Shown: piece after piece, positions 21,335 to 33,644 of the stretch
Position numbering within the stretch: position 1 is the first letter of the stretch
Layout: the number at the start of each line of letters is the position of its first letter
Assembly: GCA_948474755.1 (NCBI GenBank)
Contig: CAOLHI010000079.1
Span: 434,001-498,000 of the forward strand
Length of the DNA stretch: 64,000 nucleotides
From: Ctenosaura bakeri
Lineage: Eukaryota; Chordata; Lepidosauria; Squamata; Iguanidae
Direction of reading: 5' to 3'
Position numbers and translations under genes: made by a program
Notes under the pieces: generated by a model
Database searches by the model: none
What the model was told of the DNA's origin: nothing
What the model saw: only the letters and a program-made list of their open reading frames with translations

Positions 21335-22388
21335 GTAATTGTTAAGACTTGGTACTTGTACTACCTTGGCAGTAAACAGTACCAGCTACAGGAACCACAT
21401 TGATCCCATCGAAGCTCAGATGGCCCAAATACATATTTGATTGCCTCCGTGTCCCAAACTCATAGTATCCAGTCTACTGATAATGCGACCTCTTTGTTCG
21501 GAAGTAATTTGGACTGTCTGACTTATGTCCATTGGTTCCTAAGCACATCTAGTGTCTTTTGACAAATGACAAGCATATACCTTAAGAGGCTAAGACAGAT
21601 TGTACAAATAAAAATTTTGTCTGATAGAAATCATATGCCTTTCAAAGAAAGAAACATTGAACTATTGGATGTTTAAGGAGTTGTTTAGCAGCACAGTATG
21701 AATGCTGGCAAATGTGACCCTCCAGCTATTTCTAACCAACACCTTCCATCAGTCCTACTCAGCATAGCCAGTGCTGAGGGATTATGAGAGCTGCAGTTCA
21801 AAAACATCTGAAGAGCTGTAGTTTTGTTTAGAACTTCCTCTTTGCTAAGTCCCCAGCTATTATTGTGAGTTGCAAAGTCTTGTTTGTTTACACACAAAGC
21901 TCTTTGGTTATCAGAATAAAGCATGATTACTGAGAATTTAAAGCTATTGAAATGGCCTTACTTTCTAAACCAGCGTTCAGCAGCATTGTGAGAGACCACA
22001 CTCACACACAACCACAGCTTGTGGAAACCATGACTTTTGTACACTGAAACTCTGTAGCTACGTTTAACTGTTGTTATCTGCCTTGAATCCTTAACTGGGA
22101 AAAGTCAGGATATAAACAACTATGTTAAAATGGTGGTGGTGGTAAAGACGATGGTGCCAATGCCCCGTGATGCATTTCCATCATGATGCTTCAGCGCATG
22201 GATGAAGTCAGTGGGCTGAGCCAATCATGTTGAATCGTTTTCAACTTATCTTGCCTTTTTTAAAGAATAGAAGATAAATGGACTTATCTCCTTAGGCAAT
22301 TATATCTGTGTCCTGTCCTTAGTTTCCTGTTGGGGGGAAGGACTACATAATTGACTGTGCCCATAGTGTCACACCATCTTCACTCATA
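21335..22388 (+). other. Intron 5, mostly unclassified
   Basis: 21700-21830 (TGTGACCCTCCAGCTATTTC ... GCTGCAGTTCAAAAACATCT) belongs to a short repeat family also at 23060-23170, 29610-29765, 44565-44690 and 50475-50590, probably a hAT-type MITE. The rest is featureless. Confidence 0.4.
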
Positions 22389-22558
22389 GGCCATTTCCGC
22401 AAGGCTGTATAGCCATCATCCACTTTCAATTCCTGTGGAATCTGGAGTTTGCAGTTCAGGGAGGGGTCGGCCGCCCTCCCTGAACTGCAAACCCCAGGAT
22501 TCAATAGGATGTTGAAAGTGGAATGATAGCGCTATAACAGTCTGGTGCGAAAATGGCC
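22389..22558. repeat. Palindromic MITE, copy 3
   Basis: Mirrored ends GGCCATTTCCGC and AAAATGGCC; internal AACTGCAAACCCCAGGATTC and its inverse; centre GGGTCGGCCGCCCTCCC. Confidence 0.75.
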
Positions 22559-22852
22559 ATACTGTAGCAATGTGGGATGTTATGATGGGAAAGTAATTTT
22601 TGTATCATTCAGGACTTCCCCGTTGCTAAGTCCCAAACTTAGTCATACACACATTTTCACTAGGTATAGGTTTTGAGAATAGAAGTCTCACAATCTCTTA
22701 GTTTTAATCCCTGGCAGAATTCTGTGGAATTCTGTGGAACTAAAAGTTTAGAGAATATGGTTCCGGAATAAATAGTTAGTCAGCTGTGCAGCTTGCTTAT
22801 TAACAGAATAGTGCCAGTATTTCTGTCTCAAGGATAGTCATTCATTCTCCAG

Positions 22853-22964
22853 GTACCCAGGAGCTTTTATTTCCATCCAGTTGGAGAAGCAGGGTCCACG
22901 AGACATCATGCTAAACACATTCATTCAAAAGAAGCAAATTCTGGGAAGCAGGATGCAAAATACT
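22853..22964 (+). CDS. CCDC162: Host exon 6
   Basis: ATTCTCCAG acceptor and ACT|GTAAGT donor. Encodes local residues 203-240, including YPGAFISIQLEKQGPRD. Phase 2 to 0. Confidence 0.78.
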
Positions 22965-23059
22965 GTAAGTCCATCAGGAATATTTTTTTTTTTAGCAATT
23001 ATATTGTTGTCGTTTTTTGAATGACTTCAGTGGTTTGGTTTCAGTCTTCTGAACTTTTG

Positions 23060-23175
23060 AAAAAAAAGGCTGGGAATTCTGTAGCCCTCTGTATTCTTGG
23101 ATTGCAACTGCCAGCATCCCAAGACAGCAAAGCCAATGGCGAGGAATGCTGGGAGTAGCAGTTCAATGAGAGCAG
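23060..23175. repeat. Short interspersed repeat (hAT-MITE type, tentative)
   Basis: GATTGCAACTGCCAGCATCC and GCTGGGAGTAGCAGTTCAAT form a loose inverted pair; the same wording recurs at 50475-50590 in intron 22. Confidence 0.4.
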
Positions 23176-23641
23176 CACAAAAACTTCAGTTTTAAAAAGA
23201 ATTGTACCATTTTAATTCTGTAATCAGACTTATAGAGAATAAAAGTGTGTGTGTGTTTTAACAGCAGAGCAGCAATGAAGTTTGTGTGTAATAGTTTTTA
23301 AAATGTTCTTATGATTTATAATTTAATTAGAAAGTAAAGTAAAATGGGTACAACTGTGGGCTCTTCCAGAATGATTTAAAGAAGTGTGACCTATTACAAC
23401 ACAGTTCCTTAGGTATTGCTGTTTGATGTGGCATTAACATTCAGTCGTTCCATTCTTGGGGAAGGGGGAGCAGGAGGGACTCTTTGTAGCAATATCTTGG
23501 ATCTGTACCAGGACTCTTCCAAAGGTTTTTTTGAAACCAAGGTGTACTTTGTTCAGGTGGCCCTCTCCTTTCTGATTTTTTTAAAAACTTTTTTTAGAAT
23601 TATAGCATAGTGAAAAAGTCCAATTGATAAACTATAACTCT

Positions 23642-24051
23642 GGCCCTTTCCGCACCAACCTATTAAAACGGTGCAGAGCGACCTCCGACGGAAGTCTTCT
23701 GCACCGTGGAGTGGACTGGGGCGTAGTTCCGCACCTCAGTCTGCTCCGGAGCGATTTTAAGAGGTTTTTAAAAAGTACGGAGCGCACAACCCCGTGTCGC
23801 TGTGCTCCAGTGCAGATTTGCAGGTGCGCACTAGTGCGTGTCTGCAGATCTGCCGGGGGTGGGATTTAGGCTGGCAAGCTTCTCTGGTTGGTGGAGAGCC
23901 TCCACCAACCGGAAGCCGCCATTTTGGACGCCGGAGCAGTGTGGAGCGACAAGCTCGCACTGCTCCTCGTCCCGACGGACTTGCCCGGACGCTGAAAAAG
24001 TCCGGTGCGTCCCGTTTTTGCACGGTTCCTTTTCCACGTGTGGAAAGGGCC
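23642..24051. mobile_element. GC-rich MITE, hAT-like
   Basis: Inverted ends GGCCCTTTCCGCAC and GTGTGGAAAGGGCC about 410 bp apart. The interior has further short inverted copies of GTGCGGA and GTGCAGAT-type words. The long open frames on both strands here are by-products of high GC. Confidence 0.58.
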
Positions 24052-24395
24052 TCTGTTTCTAAAAAGAGAGAGAGAAATAACAAAGAAAGAAAGAAAACAA
24101 TGAAAAATAATTTTTTTCTGGTACTGATATGTCCAGGAATTTTTATAATATATCTAGGAATTAATTTGTTAACTGGTGCTAGTAAATGCTAGAAAATAGT
24201 CCAGATAACAGAAATGTCACATAGACATTTAAATTAAGAGTTGGGCGGGGGGGGGAACTACAGCAACAAATTGTGCAATCTTCTGAACATTTGTTTAGCC
24301 TGAAGAGGGCTTGTGGTCAGTTATTATGGGTTCTCCATGCCCAGCATATGAGGACTGTATTTATCCTCTGTATGAAACACCTTCTATATAGAAGT

Positions 24396-24640
24396 TTGTG
24401 TTGTTGTGTGCCTCCAGGTTGTTTCTGGCTTACAGTAACCCTAAGAAAAACCTATCATAGAGTTTTCTTGGCAAGACTCGTTCAGAAGGATTTGCCTTTG
24501 CCTTACTCTGAGGCTGAGAAAGTGTGATTTGCCTAGGGTCAGCCAGTGGATTTCCATGGCTGAGTGGGCATCCAAACCCTGGTTTCCAGAGTTGTAGTCC
24601 CGTGTTCAACCACTACACCACACCGGGTCTCTCTGTATAA
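24396..24640 (-). mobile_element. tRNA-derived SINE (Sauria type), minus strand
   Basis: Read on the minus strand: a tRNA-like head with TGGTGTAGTGGTTGAACACG, a middle block, and a BovB-like end (AACAACCTGGAGGCACACAA). The A-box and B-box words are degenerate. Typical squamate SINE. Confidence 0.75.
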
Positions 24641-25083
24641 TATTTTGGACTATATCCTGTGTTAGTCCCAATTACAGTAGTCCCATTAAAATTAACGAGA
24701 TTTGTTAGCTGCACCCCCTATAAGTCCCATTGATTTGAAACTATTCTTACTGGAACTAACCTTTGGATTGTTCTCTGTGCCTTTGCAAAATTCCGGCCCC
24801 CTCTGCTTAATGATACTCAGGTAATTTTAACCTATTTATGTATTCATGGTTATCTTCCTTGTATTTCTGGGATTAAATAACTCAAACAGGGTACCCCTGA
24901 GATCTAGACTATTATTTTTCGTTGTTTCATCGCACAATAGATTTCTTCAGCTTTTCAATATAGAGTGCTGATTTTTATATTTCATTTGATTCACATTTGT
25001 CTGGTTTTTATATTTCATTAGGTGCACATTTATATAAAATATTTCAAGTGTTGTTAAAGAATAAACAATTACATTTGTTGTAG

Positions 25084-25133
25084 GATGAAGTTGAAAAAGT
25101 CAAAAGAGAAGTTATTGTTGAATACTACCATAA
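25084..25133 (+). CDS. CCDC162: Host exon 7 (50-bp small exon)
   Basis: GTTGTAG acceptor and TAA|GTAAGT donor. Encodes DEVEKVKREVIVEYYH plus two bases of a split Lys codon. Frame is kept into exon 8 although the exon is only 50 bp. Confidence 0.72.
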
Positions 25134-25311
25134 GTAAGTATATGAAGTATATGCATAACCGTCCCCTCAAGAGTTGTGTGTAAGTAGCCTTTTTCTCCCA
25201 TCATCAGTTTAAGCCAAGGTTTACACTGATCCACTGGAGGAGACATTTATTTTAGGACTGGAGGAACATCCCCACCTCATTTGCCCAGAGAATCAGGCTT
25301 CAATACATCTA

Positions 25312-25505
25312 GGGCCATTTATACACTACATTGTTATAGTGCCACTTTCAATATCCTCTGGGATCCCGGGGTTTGCAGTTTAAGGGGGGCATTTAGAATT
25401 CTCAGCCAGAGAGCTTTTTGGCCCCAGTAAACTACAAATCCCAGAATTCCACAGGATGTTGAAAGTAGAATAATAGCACTATAACAGTGTAGGGCAGAAA
25501 TGACC
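25312..25505. repeat. Palindromic MITE, copy 4
   Basis: GGCCATTTATACACTACATT/TGTAGGGCAGAAATGACC ends with mirrored TTCAATATCCTCTGGGATCC and CCACAGGATGTTGAAAG. The same subtype as 41390-41584. Confidence 0.65.
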
Positions 25506-25828
25506 TAGGTTTTCAAGAAGTCAAAGAAAATAAACCAATAAGCTTTGAAAATCCTGCAAAAAATAACATATTTAAACATCTAACATACTAAAGTATTGTA
25601 ACAGAGCAATGGTGGAGAGAGAGCAACCCCCAATGTAAGCCCATATAAGATCTACTTAATTGGACCCAATATGTTGTCTGAAAACCAAAGAGTGGTATTT
25701 GCATTAAGCTGCACATACATTAAAAAAGGTACTCAGGGTAATGTTTTAGGGAATAAAATGCCACTGTTGCTGTCAGGCAAGTTCCCCTTTTTTCTGAGTT
25801 GAGTGTGTGAATGTGTGTGCATGATACA

Positions 25829-25999
25829 GGCCATTTCCGCACTAGCCTGTTATAGTGCGAAGATTCCACTTTCAACATCCTCTGGAATCCTGGGTTTTGC
25901 AGTTTTGCAGACGGCCCTCCCGAAATTGCAAACCCCAGGATTCCAGAGGATGTTGAAAGTGGAATCATCGCGCTATAACAGGCTAGTGCGGAAATGGCC
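25829..25999. repeat. Palindromic MITE, copy 5 (best preserved)
   Basis: Near-perfect 170-bp palindrome: GGCCATTTCCGCACTAGCCT at the left and its exact inverse at the right, arms about 75 bases, loop around GCAGACGGCCCTCCC. Confidence 0.82.
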
Positions 26000-26877
26000 A
26001 TAGAGTAAGAGACTGTAAGAGCATGTTATAGGGAAAATGGAGAAAGGGAGAAGGCAACTATAAGCTTATCAGAGCAGGGAGAACAGAATGTGGGAATCCT
26101 GAACCTCCTAAATAGCGAGAATAAATTCAGGAGCAACGGTGTTTTCACCTGGGACATTCTCTTTGGATCTGGTAATATTGCTGGCAATGATTATATCGTA
26201 GAGCAGATATTGAAGCCATAAACTCTGTATTGGTCAAATGTTCACATCAGTTGTATAGGAAGGATGAGTAATGTTTGCTCTTCTAAAGTTTTTGGACTTC
26301 ATCTGCCATAATTTCTTATCATTGGCATGCTAGGTAAGACTGATGGGAACTGGCATTCAAAATATTTAGAGAGGCAAAAGTACCCCCACCCTTGTAGTAT
26401 AGTACTAGCAGTGTCATGGCCCTGGATCAGAATGTACCATTTCAGCACTGCTATGCCTCTGATGTCCAAAAGTCCAAGGAGACTTGGTCTAAGTAAGCAA
26501 AAATCAAGAGGTCTGCAGCAGGACTGGCTTATGAATACAGCTCTCTGATATAAATACAACCTTTCTCATGATCTGAATGTAGAAATCATAGAAGCTTTAC
26601 ATCTATGAAACTGAACGATGAACGATGGTTAAAGGTACCTGCTTTCAAATGAGTGTGACTATTCATCATAACTGAGGTTGAAAAGACAAAAATAATTTTC
26701 ATTTACAAAGCTTATGACAGTAGAAAATCTTGAGATGACAGTTCTGCTGATATTTAGTATATCAGACATTATTACTTTACATTTCACAGAAAGCAATTAT
26801 AAAGCAGGGAAGGCACTTCTTTTCTATGACACTAGCTGTAGAGTATTTTGTTAATATTATATTTTGGCATTATTTAG
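26000..26877 (+). other. Intron 7, last part
   Basis: Non-coding; no recognisable repeat. Confidence 0.4.
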
Positions 26878-27054
26878 GATGAACCATCGAATATCACAGT
26901 ATTCCCTTCGGGGTCAGATCATTGCATATTACAGCAGCATCACAGCCATGCTGAATGATTTTCCTACTGTGAGAGCCAAATACTTCATTATAGGGTTGCC
27001 ACAAGAGAAGAAAGGAGAGAGAGAATTAAATGGAAAACTTGGAGATGATCCCAG
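26878..27054 (+). CDS. CCDC162: Host exon 8
   Basis: TTATTTAG acceptor and CCAG|GTTTGT donor. Encodes local residues 257-315: a mixed segment RISQYSLRGQIIAYYSS, then a charged loop EKKGERELNGKLGDD. Leaves two bases. Confidence 0.78.
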
Positions 27055-27479
27055 GTTTGTAATCAGTTTAAGTTGTTTCTGATTCCAAACCCAATGGTTT
27101 TGTAAATTAGAAATAAGAGGATATGTCTTACCTGCCAACAATTGGTTTATTCTAGTATTTATAATGTTATTGCTATCAATAATATTATAATTATATCTTT
27201 ATAATTATAAGGTATCTTATAAGGTATAATAAGTTATTGTTATACCTTTTTCTCTAAAGAGCTTAAGGCATTCTGTGTGTTTCTGTCTTCTATGCTCTTC
27301 CCATTATGTCTTTGCAACAGCCCTGAGAAAGGGTGATTGGCCCATCTGGCATTGCGTCATGGCTTTGTGGGGTATGGAAATGGATCTCCCCTTTCCCATT
27401 CCAAAACTCTAACTTCTATACTTGTTTGGAGAGATCAATTGTTATATAGGAATTTGCTCCCCCTGCATTGTATCCTGCA
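27055..27479 (+). other. Intron 8, first part
   Basis: AT-rich (ATTATAATTATATC run at about 27180-27240), no feature recognised. Confidence 0.4.
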
Positions 27480-28192
27480 CTTAGGCAGAAAAAATGGAAT
27501 GCACAAATAAAGGGTGGGGGATATGTGGCTGGATAACTGTATGTGTAAACATGAGTCAGCAATGTGATGTGGCAGCCAAGAAAGCCAACACGATTCTTCA
27601 TTGCATCAATAGGAGTATAGTGTCTAGATCAAGGGAGGTAATGGTACCACTCTATTCTGCATTGGTTAGACCTCATCTGGAATACTGTGTCCAGTTCTGG
27701 GCACCTCAATTCAAGAAGGATATTGACAAGCTAGAGCGTGTCCAGAGGAGGGAGACCAAAATGGTGAAGGGTCTGGAAGGTGTGCCCTCTGAGGAGTGGC
27801 TTAGGGAGCTGGGGATGTTTAGTTTGCAGAAGAGAAGGTTAAGATGGGACATGATAGACATGTTTAAATATTTGAAGGGATGTCATGTTGAGGAGGGAGT
27901 GGGCTTGTTTTCTGCTGATCCAGAGATTAGGACAAGGAGCAATGGATTCAAGCTGCAGGAGAGGAGATTCCACCTGAACCTCAGGAAGAACTTCCTGACA
28001 GGCAGAGCTGTCCGGCAGTGGAATATGCTGCCTCGGAGTGTGGTGGAGTCTCCTTCTTTGGAAGTTTTTAAGCAGAGCTGGATGGCCATCTATCAGGAGT
28101 GTCTTACTGTGTGTTCCTGCATGGCAGGGGGTGGACTGGATGGCCTCTTTTTTTCTCTTCCACCTCTATGATTCTGTGATTCTGTGTGTCAC
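27480..28192 (+). pseudogene. CR1-type LINE, ORF2 C-terminus and 3' end
   Basis: A frame from 27494 to 28168 encodes the end of CR1 ORF2: [20 protein letters not shown], then the KLERVQRR helix, [18 protein letters not shown], and the LNLRKNFL...[10 protein letters not shown] tail. The RT catalytic core is missing, so this is a 5'-truncated, inert copy. It ends in TCTATGATTCTGTGATTCTG, the CR1 3' tandem motif. The 4306-4645 and 8566-8805 fragments are shorter versions. Confidence 0.88.
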
Positions 28193-30384
28193 TCAGCAAC
28201 ACAGGGAGGAAGTGCCTTTTCTGGCTTTGCAGGAGGATGAGGCCAAGAAGTCACGGCATGAGAACATGCAAGGCTACTTACAGTTGGGCCGCCCCTGCCT
28301 CTGGCTCACTCAGCCTGAGCAGCATGACCTACTGTCCAGTCTCTAACACAGAATAATCTCGTTGGTCACTTTGGGGCCGGGTAGGATTTCTCTCCTTCTT
28401 TCTGTGGTTTTTTTTCACCTACCCTACACTGGGTGATTAGCTATTAGGGTGGTGTCTTAAATAGAGCCCCAAAAGGCAGGTAATGTTGGGGGAGAAAGTA
28501 GGGCTTCGGTGAACCCCTATGGCACCCATTTGGTGAAGGATAAACCTCTGGAGCTCTCTCTACATGTCCTGAGACACAGAGGATCGGTGGTGGCGGCAAA
28601 GGAGAATGTCCTTGAGGCTGACCTAGGGGTTTCTCCCCTTACTTCTGGTCTTGCAACAGGGAGGGTAAGACCTTTAGGCCTGCCTTCTGAAAAACAGCTG
28701 GCCGAGTTTGCAACCCAGCTTCATTAATTTGCCTCGGAAACCTGGTATCTTGCCCAAGGGAAGCTTGGAGAAAAGTCCTGGGGAGCCCACGTGCCTCAGC
28801 TTCTCCCGCACAAGTTGTCCCCCACTTCTTGCATTTCTAGGAGGCTAGACAATAGTTCAAATAAAATTGCCCATGTTTAACCCAAACCTTGTTGTGTGAT
28901 CTCATCATTTCATGGGTTGGTCAGCAAATCACTGCTTGTCTTTGTGGTGGAGGATCAAGCAGGGAACAACTGTATAGGTGAATAAAGCTGTATTCACAAG
29001 ATGAGCTGAGCAGTTACAAGTGTTAGAAAAATTAAGCATGTCTCTAACAGAATGGTGCTGTGTGTGCGCATGCGTGTGTGTGTATAGAGAGAGAGGGGGA
29101 GAGAGAGATTTTTATCACAATGATATCCATCCTTCTGTAGAAAACTCAGAGCAGGTTATGATGCCTTCAGTGGTCTTCCATCCAAGCAGTAATCTTGTCT
29201 ATATTTCTTCAGCTTCTACTTCACATCTGCCCAGAATGTTACTATTGCTGTCCTTACATTGTGGCCCAGTTTAGGCTTATCTGTGTGACAAGGTAGTATA
29301 CAAATTATTGTGACAGGAATGTCATAGTAAGCCATCTGTGTTAGATATGTGTACTGCATACAGAAAATGAGAAATAGTCATGTGAGCGTTGTGCAACAAT
29401 GCCAGCTGTATGGCCTTTTAGTGCCACAGAACTGTGTGGTGTGATTGCCCATGTAATTCAGCTTCCTTATATGATTATTCAGATCCTTCCAGCCACGACC
29501 CCGCTGCTTGCTGTCCTCTGATGGACGATCCTTCTTGAATCTGTGGTTCATCCCTCATCCATCAGAAGTCTTATTTCTCTTCCGAATGCTGCCAGAGAAG
29601 GTCAGTACTCTTAAAGCGAGGATCAGCAAAGTTTGGTCCTCCAGATGTTGTTGGACTGCATCAGGCCTAGTCCCATCAGGCCTAGTCAGCATAGTCAGTA
29701 TTGAGGAATGCTGGGATTTGCTGTCCAAAAACACCTGGAGCGCTATACTTTGCCTGTTGTGATCCATAATCTTGAAGAAAGTTCTTGTTGTTCAAGGTAT
29801 ATAGATTCATCTGGTAATGGTTCCTTGGAGGCACACAATGAAAATGTGCTCAGTGTTGTATGATTGAAACATTATAATTTATAAATTAGATGAAGCTTGA
29901 TATAGGCCAAGACATTTTGGTATCTGTGATGGAAAAGCTAAGTGATGCCTCTCATGATGCATGATAAATGTTGAAGAATGATCTTTTGCTGCCCTTTAAT
30001 CTTGATGGCAGCAAACCAGGCAATTTTACAGTCTTAGGACCAATGGATTGATCAATTGATTTAGTAAGAACCCTGCTTTTTGGCCAAGGCCGACTTCCAA
30101 AGTGATTAATCAAGACAAAGGTACACTGGAATTGAATCTAAAGATCACATGAGAAGGCTGCTTCCATAAGGAACATTGCTGCCCCTCCCTATGCTTCCCT
30201 AAACACTTTCTGCAGGGCTAGGGGGGTCTTCTGAACAGTATGGGCTACAACATAGCAGGTTATAGTGAGAGCAGAGACCTGCTACAAATCAGGATGATAC
30301 ACTGTAGTTTGTTACGTTGTGAGTAGTTTCTGCTCCTCTGAAGCAGCCTCCTATATGACTCACTATAATTAGGGAGATGTTTGT
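28193..30384 (+). other. Intron 8, middle part
   Basis: No coding potential supported. 29610-29765 is a copy of the short CTCCAGATGTTGTTGGACTG repeat family. 29056-29112 holds GT- and GA-rich simple sequence. The rest is unclassified. Confidence 0.4.
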
Positions 30385-31065
30385 ATGTGTATTTATTTAT
30401 TTAGCATGCTGCCTTTCTCCTGGAGTGGGACCCGAGGTGAATTCCATAAGAGTCCAGAAGAATGAAACCAGAAGAATGAAATTTTAGAAACAAAACAATA
30501 TAAAATCATTTAAAAACCATAGAAAAGTTGAAAAAGGACAAATAAGTAAAAACTCCAATAAAAGATTCTCTGCTTATACATTAAAGCCTGCTTAAACAAA
30601 AAGTTCTTTGCCTGCCTAGCCTTCTGTGGAAGAGAGTTACAGGCCATTTCTGCACTAGACTGTTATAGCGCTATGATTCTACTTTCAACATCCTATGGAA
30701 TCCTGGGGTTTGCAGTTTCGGGAGGGGCCAGGTGGCCCCTCCTGAAACTAAAAACCCCAGGATTTCATAGGATGTTGAAAGTGGAATCATAGCGCTATAA
30801 CTGTCCAGTGTGGAAATTCTGACAGAGGGTGGGAGCAACCACTGAGAAAGCTCTCTCCGTGTCCTCACCGAGTGAGCCTGTGATGATAATGGGACCACGA
30901 GAAAGCCTTCTCTCTTCAAATCTTAAAACTCTGGCACGTTGTATGGGGAGATATGGTCTTTCAGATAGTCTCTACCTAAGCCATATATTGCTTTATAGGT
31001 CATGATCAGCACTTTGAATCTCCCCAGAAACAAACCAGCATGTATATGTAGGGGGCAATCTATCA
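30385..31065. repeat. Old interspersed repeat split by a palindromic MITE
   Basis: 30385-30640 (TTTATTTAGCATGCTGCCTT and AATTCCATAAGAGTCC) matches 51710-51960. The text resumes after the MITE at 30821-31065 (GTGGGAGCAACCACTGAG ... CATGATCAGCACTTTGAATC). Probably the 3' part of a LINE on the minus strand. Confidence 0.45.
30642..30820. repeat. Palindromic MITE, copy 6 (nested)
   Basis: GGCCATTTCTGCACTAGACT and CTGTCCAGTGTGGAAATT ends; centre GAGGGGCCAGGTGGCCCCTC. It interrupts the older repeat at 30385-31065, so it is the younger insertion. Confidence 0.75.
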
Positions 31066-31176
31066 AACCAGAAAACTTTTGACTCAGTGAAGTCTTGATG
31101 CTTTGTGCTTGTTTGTTTTCAAAGATTTTTTCCTTATCCATTTTTTTAAAATCTCTTTTCCATAGACCTCATACAG

Positions 31177-31331
31177 AGCTCTGAAGCAAACCCTTCAAAT
31201 TGTGGCAGCTTTTCACGACATTATTTCATACATTTTCAGCTTCGTTCAGCTAGGAAGTCCACCAGACTGCTTTGATTATTTGTGCCCTTCTGACCATCTC
31301 AGTGCAGACTGGGGAGGAACTGAATGGATTG
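31177..31331 (+). CDS. CCDC162: Host exon 9
   Basis: Starts after ATACAG; an AG 11 bases upstream (ending 31165) would give a stop within seven codons, so the downstream acceptor was chosen. Encodes a hydrophobic helix-like block (LQIVAAFHDIISYIFSFVQL) and CPSDHLSADWGG; local residues 316-367. Donor TTG|GTTAGT; leaves one base. Confidence 0.74.
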
Positions 31332-31519
31332 GTTAGTAGCAGCTTTATTGCTTTTGGAACTGGTTCTATCACCAGATTTTAGATGAACTATTGAAACCAA
31401 TAATTTTAAGGAAAGGAGGAAAGAAACAAAAAAATATACATGTTTATGTTTTAAATCAAGAGTTAATCAACAAATACAAATACAGGTTCATCTCAACTAG
31501 TTAGTTCCTAAGCATTACA

Positions 31520-31904
31520 TTCATCCCTCTACGAGGGTTGCTAGGGTTAGGGGCACAGGACCCCTGTGAATGTGGAAAAACCACAAATGACTCTAGGCCC
31601 TCCCAAACCATATTTGACACACAAAAAAGTATGATCACCATATTCAACCCACCATGGATTCCTTTGAGGCATCAGGGTTCACAAGGCAGAAGTGGGGGGC
31701 AGGTGGGGCTTCCTGCCACCTCCACTGCTGCCCCACACAATTTTTAATAGGGAATTACTAGCCTCATTCGCAGTTTCTCAGTCTCACGAGGCTTGCAGTC
31801 CCTATTAAAAATGGCGCAGGGAGGCAGCAGAGGTGACAACAAATAATCAGTGAATAACCAAATCTGCAAAAGTGAAACCCGCAAATGTGGAGGGCTGACT
31901 GTAC
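31520..31904. mobile_element. Tc1/mariner (Tigger-like) MITE, tentative
   Basis: The right end GGAGGGCTGACTGTA, preceded by AACCAAATCTGCAAAAGTGA, resembles Tigger-type termini. The left end is unclear. No transposase. Confidence 0.42.
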
Positions 31905-33505
31905 TTTGTTAACAGAAGGTTTGGTACTTAAGGCAGAAATAACATAGAAAGAACAGGAATAGGTTCCTACAGTACAAAAAAAAAAGATCGGTTCAACATG
32001 TTTCAGTAGAGTTTTTATTCATACTTAACAATGTGAAATGTGAAATAAAACAACCAGTCAAGTAAACCTTGCATAAGTAAACATTTTTTTAAAAAAACCT
32101 AACAGATACTCTGAAAAACTTCTTCAAAATGCATCCAGGTTTTTTTTTTTCCTTCCACCAGCCTCTACTCTTCTTATAACTTCCATTTTGGCCTATAAAT
32201 CTCTGATTATTTATTTCTTTAAGATGCTAGGAGAGTTGGAACGGTGGGATAATCTGCTTTCCCCTTTTCTCTCAGTGTTCACACATACTCAGTGAGAGAT
32301 TCTGGAGGCAGTTGCTGTTTATCTTGTCTGTTGTGCAGGGAAACAGAAATACAGTGGGATCAGTTGGAGTAGAATTCCACTCCTTCCCAGCTGAAGCTGT
32401 ATTGCATTATTTACTTTAGTCACACTGCTGCAGCCCATCATCCAAAGTCTGTATTTCTCCAGCCTTCATCTTTTTCTCAGTGCTGATGCTGCAAAAAATC
32501 CTTCGAACTAGATAGAGGACAGGAAGGAAAAGGGGATTGGGTGAAGCATAAGAGTACTTTGTAAAAAAGAAACTTTGCCTTCAGAGGCTTTGTTAACTGA
32601 AGTATATCTGTAAATTCAAAGTGCTGGTAGTTTTAGAGACATTTTCTCACTGTTTCAAGTGACAATTTCTCTCTCTCTCTCTCTCTCTCTGTGAGGGAGG
32701 GAGAGAGAGAGAGACAGAGATTGTTTGTGATGGGCTGTTGAGATAGCAAACAAGAAAAATCCTATACATGTTTGCTCAGAAGAAGGTCCCGCAATAGCAA
32801 TGGATTTTAGTCTTATAACTTCAGCCTTACAAATCTGAGGACTTTATCACGCAAGGCAGGTACGTCACAGTTACAGCAAGATAATGGCATCTTTGGTAGG
32901 GACTTATCTTATTACTTCATTCATCTTCTGTTTTCTCCTTGGGAGAAATCACTTAGAAAGCATTTCTTTAACAGAGGAGGTCATTAACAGATTAATCAGG
33001 TATGGCCATTCTGGCTAGGGGCTTTTGGGAGCTCCTGTTTTTGTAGGAAACTGAATTTTACTCTCCAGAGGCTGAAAATGAACCATGAGTGGAGCATGGT
33101 CACATCCTTGGTTGTAGTGGCACAAAAAAGCTTCAGTAGTATCCCATGAAAAGTACACCATGTAGAAGTAATATTTATTACCTTCCATGGGACAGTAGGA
33201 CAGAGCCTGGGAACATTTGCCTGTCTAGGTGTTTTGGCCTACATCTTCCATTTGTCCCACATAGCATGGCCAGTGAAAAAGGTCTGTGGGAAATGTGGTC
33301 TAGAATATCTGGATGACCACCAGTTTCTTTTTCCTGCTTTACAGGCTAGATTCTTAATGTCTCTAATAAGGCAAACCAGTTCTACCCTACTTCCCTTTTG
33401 TAGGCTTGTACACTGAATTGCACTGAAGAACAGGGACTGAGACAATTTAGGGCAGGGGTGGGGAATGCCAGCATATTTAATTGATTGCTCTTCTTGGGAT
33501 TCTAG
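31905..33505 (+). other. Intron 9, remainder
   Basis: Non-coding. Contains a CT/GA simple-sequence hairpin at 32668-32716; nothing else recognised. Confidence 0.4.
32668..32716. repeat. (CT)n followed by (GA)n
   Basis: A CT run immediately followed by GTGAGGGAGG and a GA run; the two arms are complementary and could form a hairpin. Confidence 0.8.
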
Positions 33506-33644
33506 GAAATGAACTCCAAGAACTACAGAAGAAGATAGACTATCTCCATAATCCCACAGATCCAAAGCAAGTTGCTCAGATGCTGAGCATGCACAGGGAA
33601 CTTCTGTTTCTGCAGTTTGATGCGGCTGTTAGGCATTCGATGCG
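33506..33644 (+). CDS. CCDC162: Host exon 10
   Basis: GATTCTAG acceptor and TGCG|GTAAGA donor. Encodes an amphipathic, heptad-like helix (NELQELQKKIDYLHNP, then MLSMHRELLFLQFDAAV); local residues 368-413. Phase 1 to 2. Confidence 0.8.

Noticed and set aside
23624..24192. Cluster of 68-132-codon frames near 23.8 kb
   Set aside because: Inside a GC-rich MITE; Cys/Arg-rich translations are composition artefacts.
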